Assembly (NCBI GenBank): GCA_027698105.1
Contig: JAQERH010000063.1
Span: 1-6,977, forward strand
Reading direction: 5' to 3'
Length of the DNA stretch: 6,977 nucleotides
Source of the DNA: Lachnospiraceae bacterium AM93-12TA
GTDB lineage: Bacteria; Bacillota; Clostridia; Lachnospirales; Lachnospiraceae
In this document: positions 6,272-6,977 of the stretch, piece by piece
Numbering within the stretch: the first letter of the stretch is position 1
Layout: every line of letters begins with the position of its first letter
Notes under the pieces: generated by a model
Seen by the model: only the letters and a program-made list of their open reading frames with translations
Told to the model about the DNA's origin: nothing
Database searches by the model: none
Made by a program: the position numbers and the translations under genes

Positions 6272-6300
6272 TTGCAAAATGTCGGGACTTGTTATATACT
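6272..6300 (+). promoter_or_regulatory. Promoter for the SEC-C protein gene
   Basis: TTGCAA (6272-6277) is followed after 17 bases by TATACT (6295-6300), matching the sigma-A consensus at four and five of six positions. Transcription would start near 6307, giving a leader of about 74 bases. This makes the SEC-C gene an independent unit, separated from the pst operon by a terminator. Confidence 0.6.
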
Positions 6301-6380
6301 GGTAGGGAGCTTTCCCGTATCCAGAGCTTTGCAGCCAGGAGACGAGAACGACTGATTAGAAAAAGAATGGAGCGGTTATT

Positions 6381-6890
6381 ATGACATTACTGGAAAACTG
6401 GAGAAACCTCGCATACGGCGACGGACTCGATGATAAAAAAAGAGAAGAACTGTGGTCCGGATACTTTACAATTGAGAAGGGAATCTACGAGCAGATTCTT
6501 TCTAATCCTGCCCAGGTGGTAGAGGGAACAGTTAAGGAGCTGGCTGAGAAGTACGATACAGAGGTTCTGATTATGACAGGTTTCTTAGACGGAATTAACG
6601 AGAGCTTAAAGGGATACGAGAACCAGATCGAGACTATGGATGAGAATACAGTGGTAAAGATTGAGATCGATCCGGAGAAGCTTTACTGGAATATGGTTGA
6701 GGCTAAGGCAGACTGGCTGTACAACCTTCCGCAGTGGGATGCGATTCTGACTCCAGAGAAGAGAAAAGAGCTTTACAGAGATCAGAAGGCTTCCGGAACA
6801 GTTCGCAATGAGCAGAAGGTTTACCCGAACGATCCATGTCCATGCGGCAGCGGAAAGAAGTACAAGAAGTGCTGCGGAAAAAATAAATAA
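6381..6890 (+). CDS. SEC-C metal-binding motif protein, function unknown
   Basis: This is a 169-aa soluble, acidic and largely helical protein with no signal peptide or membrane segment. The C-terminus carries a complete SEC-C motif, [13 protein letters not shown], with Cys153, Cys155, Cys164 and Cys165. This is the zinc-binding CxCx8C(C/H) module known from the tail of SecA, where it contacts SecB and ribosomes, and it also occurs in many unrelated proteins. Residues 1 to about 140 belong to no family I can name. They include a conserved-looking stretch, [28 protein letters not shown], spanning about 112-139. The motif is joined by a basic, polar linker. The start follows GGAG (6370-6373) seven bases upstream. 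It has its own promoter and terminator, so nothing in the context ties it to phosphate uptake. A role in protein targeting or translation is possible but unproven. Confidence 0.85.
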   Translation: MTLLENWRNLAYGDGLDDKKREELWSGYFTIEKGIYEQILSNPAQVVEGTVKELAEKYDTEVLIMTGFLDGINESLKGYENQIETMDENTVVKIEIDPEKLYWNMVEAKADWLYNLPQWDAILTPEKRKELYRDQKASGTVRNEQKVYPNDPCPCGSGKKYKKCCGKNK

Positions 6891-6899
6891 TAAGTATCT

Positions 6900-6930
6900 G
6901 CACAGACGCTACCTGCGTCTGTGCCTTTTT
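6900..6930 (+). terminator. Terminator of the SEC-C protein gene
   Basis: Ten-base arms GCACAGACGC (6900-6909) and GCGTCTGTGC (6915-6924) pair perfectly around the loop TACCT, followed by C and five T (6926-6930). It lies ten bases after the stop codon. This is the strongest terminator in the window. Confidence 0.93.
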
Positions 6931-6940
6931 GTATTAGGAA

Positions 6941-6977
6941 AACCACGCGATAGTCGCGTGGTTCTATAGAAGCTTTA
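6941..6977. mobile_element. Candidate IS200/IS605-type element end (hairpin), partial
   Basis: A perfect hairpin has 10-base arms AACCACGCGA (6941-6950) and TCGCGTGGTT (6954-6963) around loop TAG, then CTATAGAAGCTTTA to the window edge. The outer six pairs (AACCAC with GTGGTT), the stem length and the 3-base loop equal those of the hairpin at 25-47; only the inner four pairs and the loop differ. It is not followed by a T run, and a full terminator sits just upstream, so it is unlikely to be a terminator. I read it as the left end of an IS200/IS605-type element whose transposase would start beyond the window; this rests on structure and memory of similar ends, not on a transposase. Confidence 0.5.

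Noticed and set aside
6147..6272. A 41-codon minus-strand frame upstream of the orphan terminator
   Set aside because: It has no ribosome site, an unremarkable sequence, and overlaps the SEC-C gene promoter; not enough to call a gene.

Overview
The window comes from the chromosome of a Gram-positive anaerobe of the class Clostridia, most likely a Lachnospiraceae member (the old Clostridium cluster XIVa). The signs are strong AGGAGG-type ribosome binding sites, the protein flavour of the Pst and PhoU set, a pyrophosphate-type phosphofructokinase with PKTIDND and MGRHAGW motifs, and a small SEC-C protein. The genus cannot be fixed by eye.

Layout. Positions 1-56 hold two perfect small hairpins resembling the end of an IS200/IS605-type element. 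Next is a minus-strand gene for pyrophosphate-dependent 6-phosphofructokinase (62-1282). A 313-base AT-rich divergent intergenic region (1283-1595) carries a good minus-strand promoter for it, and a promoter, possible PhoP sites and a structured leader for the rightward operon. That operon is the high-affinity phosphate uptake set in the usual order: pstS (1596-2531), pstC (2651-3589), pstA (3592-4467), pstB (4544-5305) and phoU (5305-5967), closed by a terminator. A terminator-like hairpin between pstS and pstC probably sets the binding protein above the membrane components. From 5968 to 6380 there is no convincing gene; this stretch holds the phoU terminator, an intrinsic terminator that works only on the minus strand, and a promoter. 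Last is a 169-residue SEC-C motif protein (6381-6890) with a strong terminator, then a second hairpin (6941-6963) of the same design as the left one.

How it works together. PstS is a lipoprotein that captures phosphate outside the membrane, PstC and PstA form the channel, PstB supplies ATP hydrolysis, and PhoU reports transport status and restrains uptake. No PhoR/PhoB (PhoR/PhoP) two-component genes lie in the window, so the regulator is elsewhere. The divergent phosphofructokinase uses pyrophosphate and releases phosphate, so the pairing may be metabolic as well as positional.

The window is mostly an ordinary core region. The less ordinary items are the matched hairpins at both edges, the orphan minus-strand terminator at 6042-6085, the pstS-pstC attenuator, and the uncharacterised SEC-C protein. 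I did not find a convincing undescribed multi-gene system.
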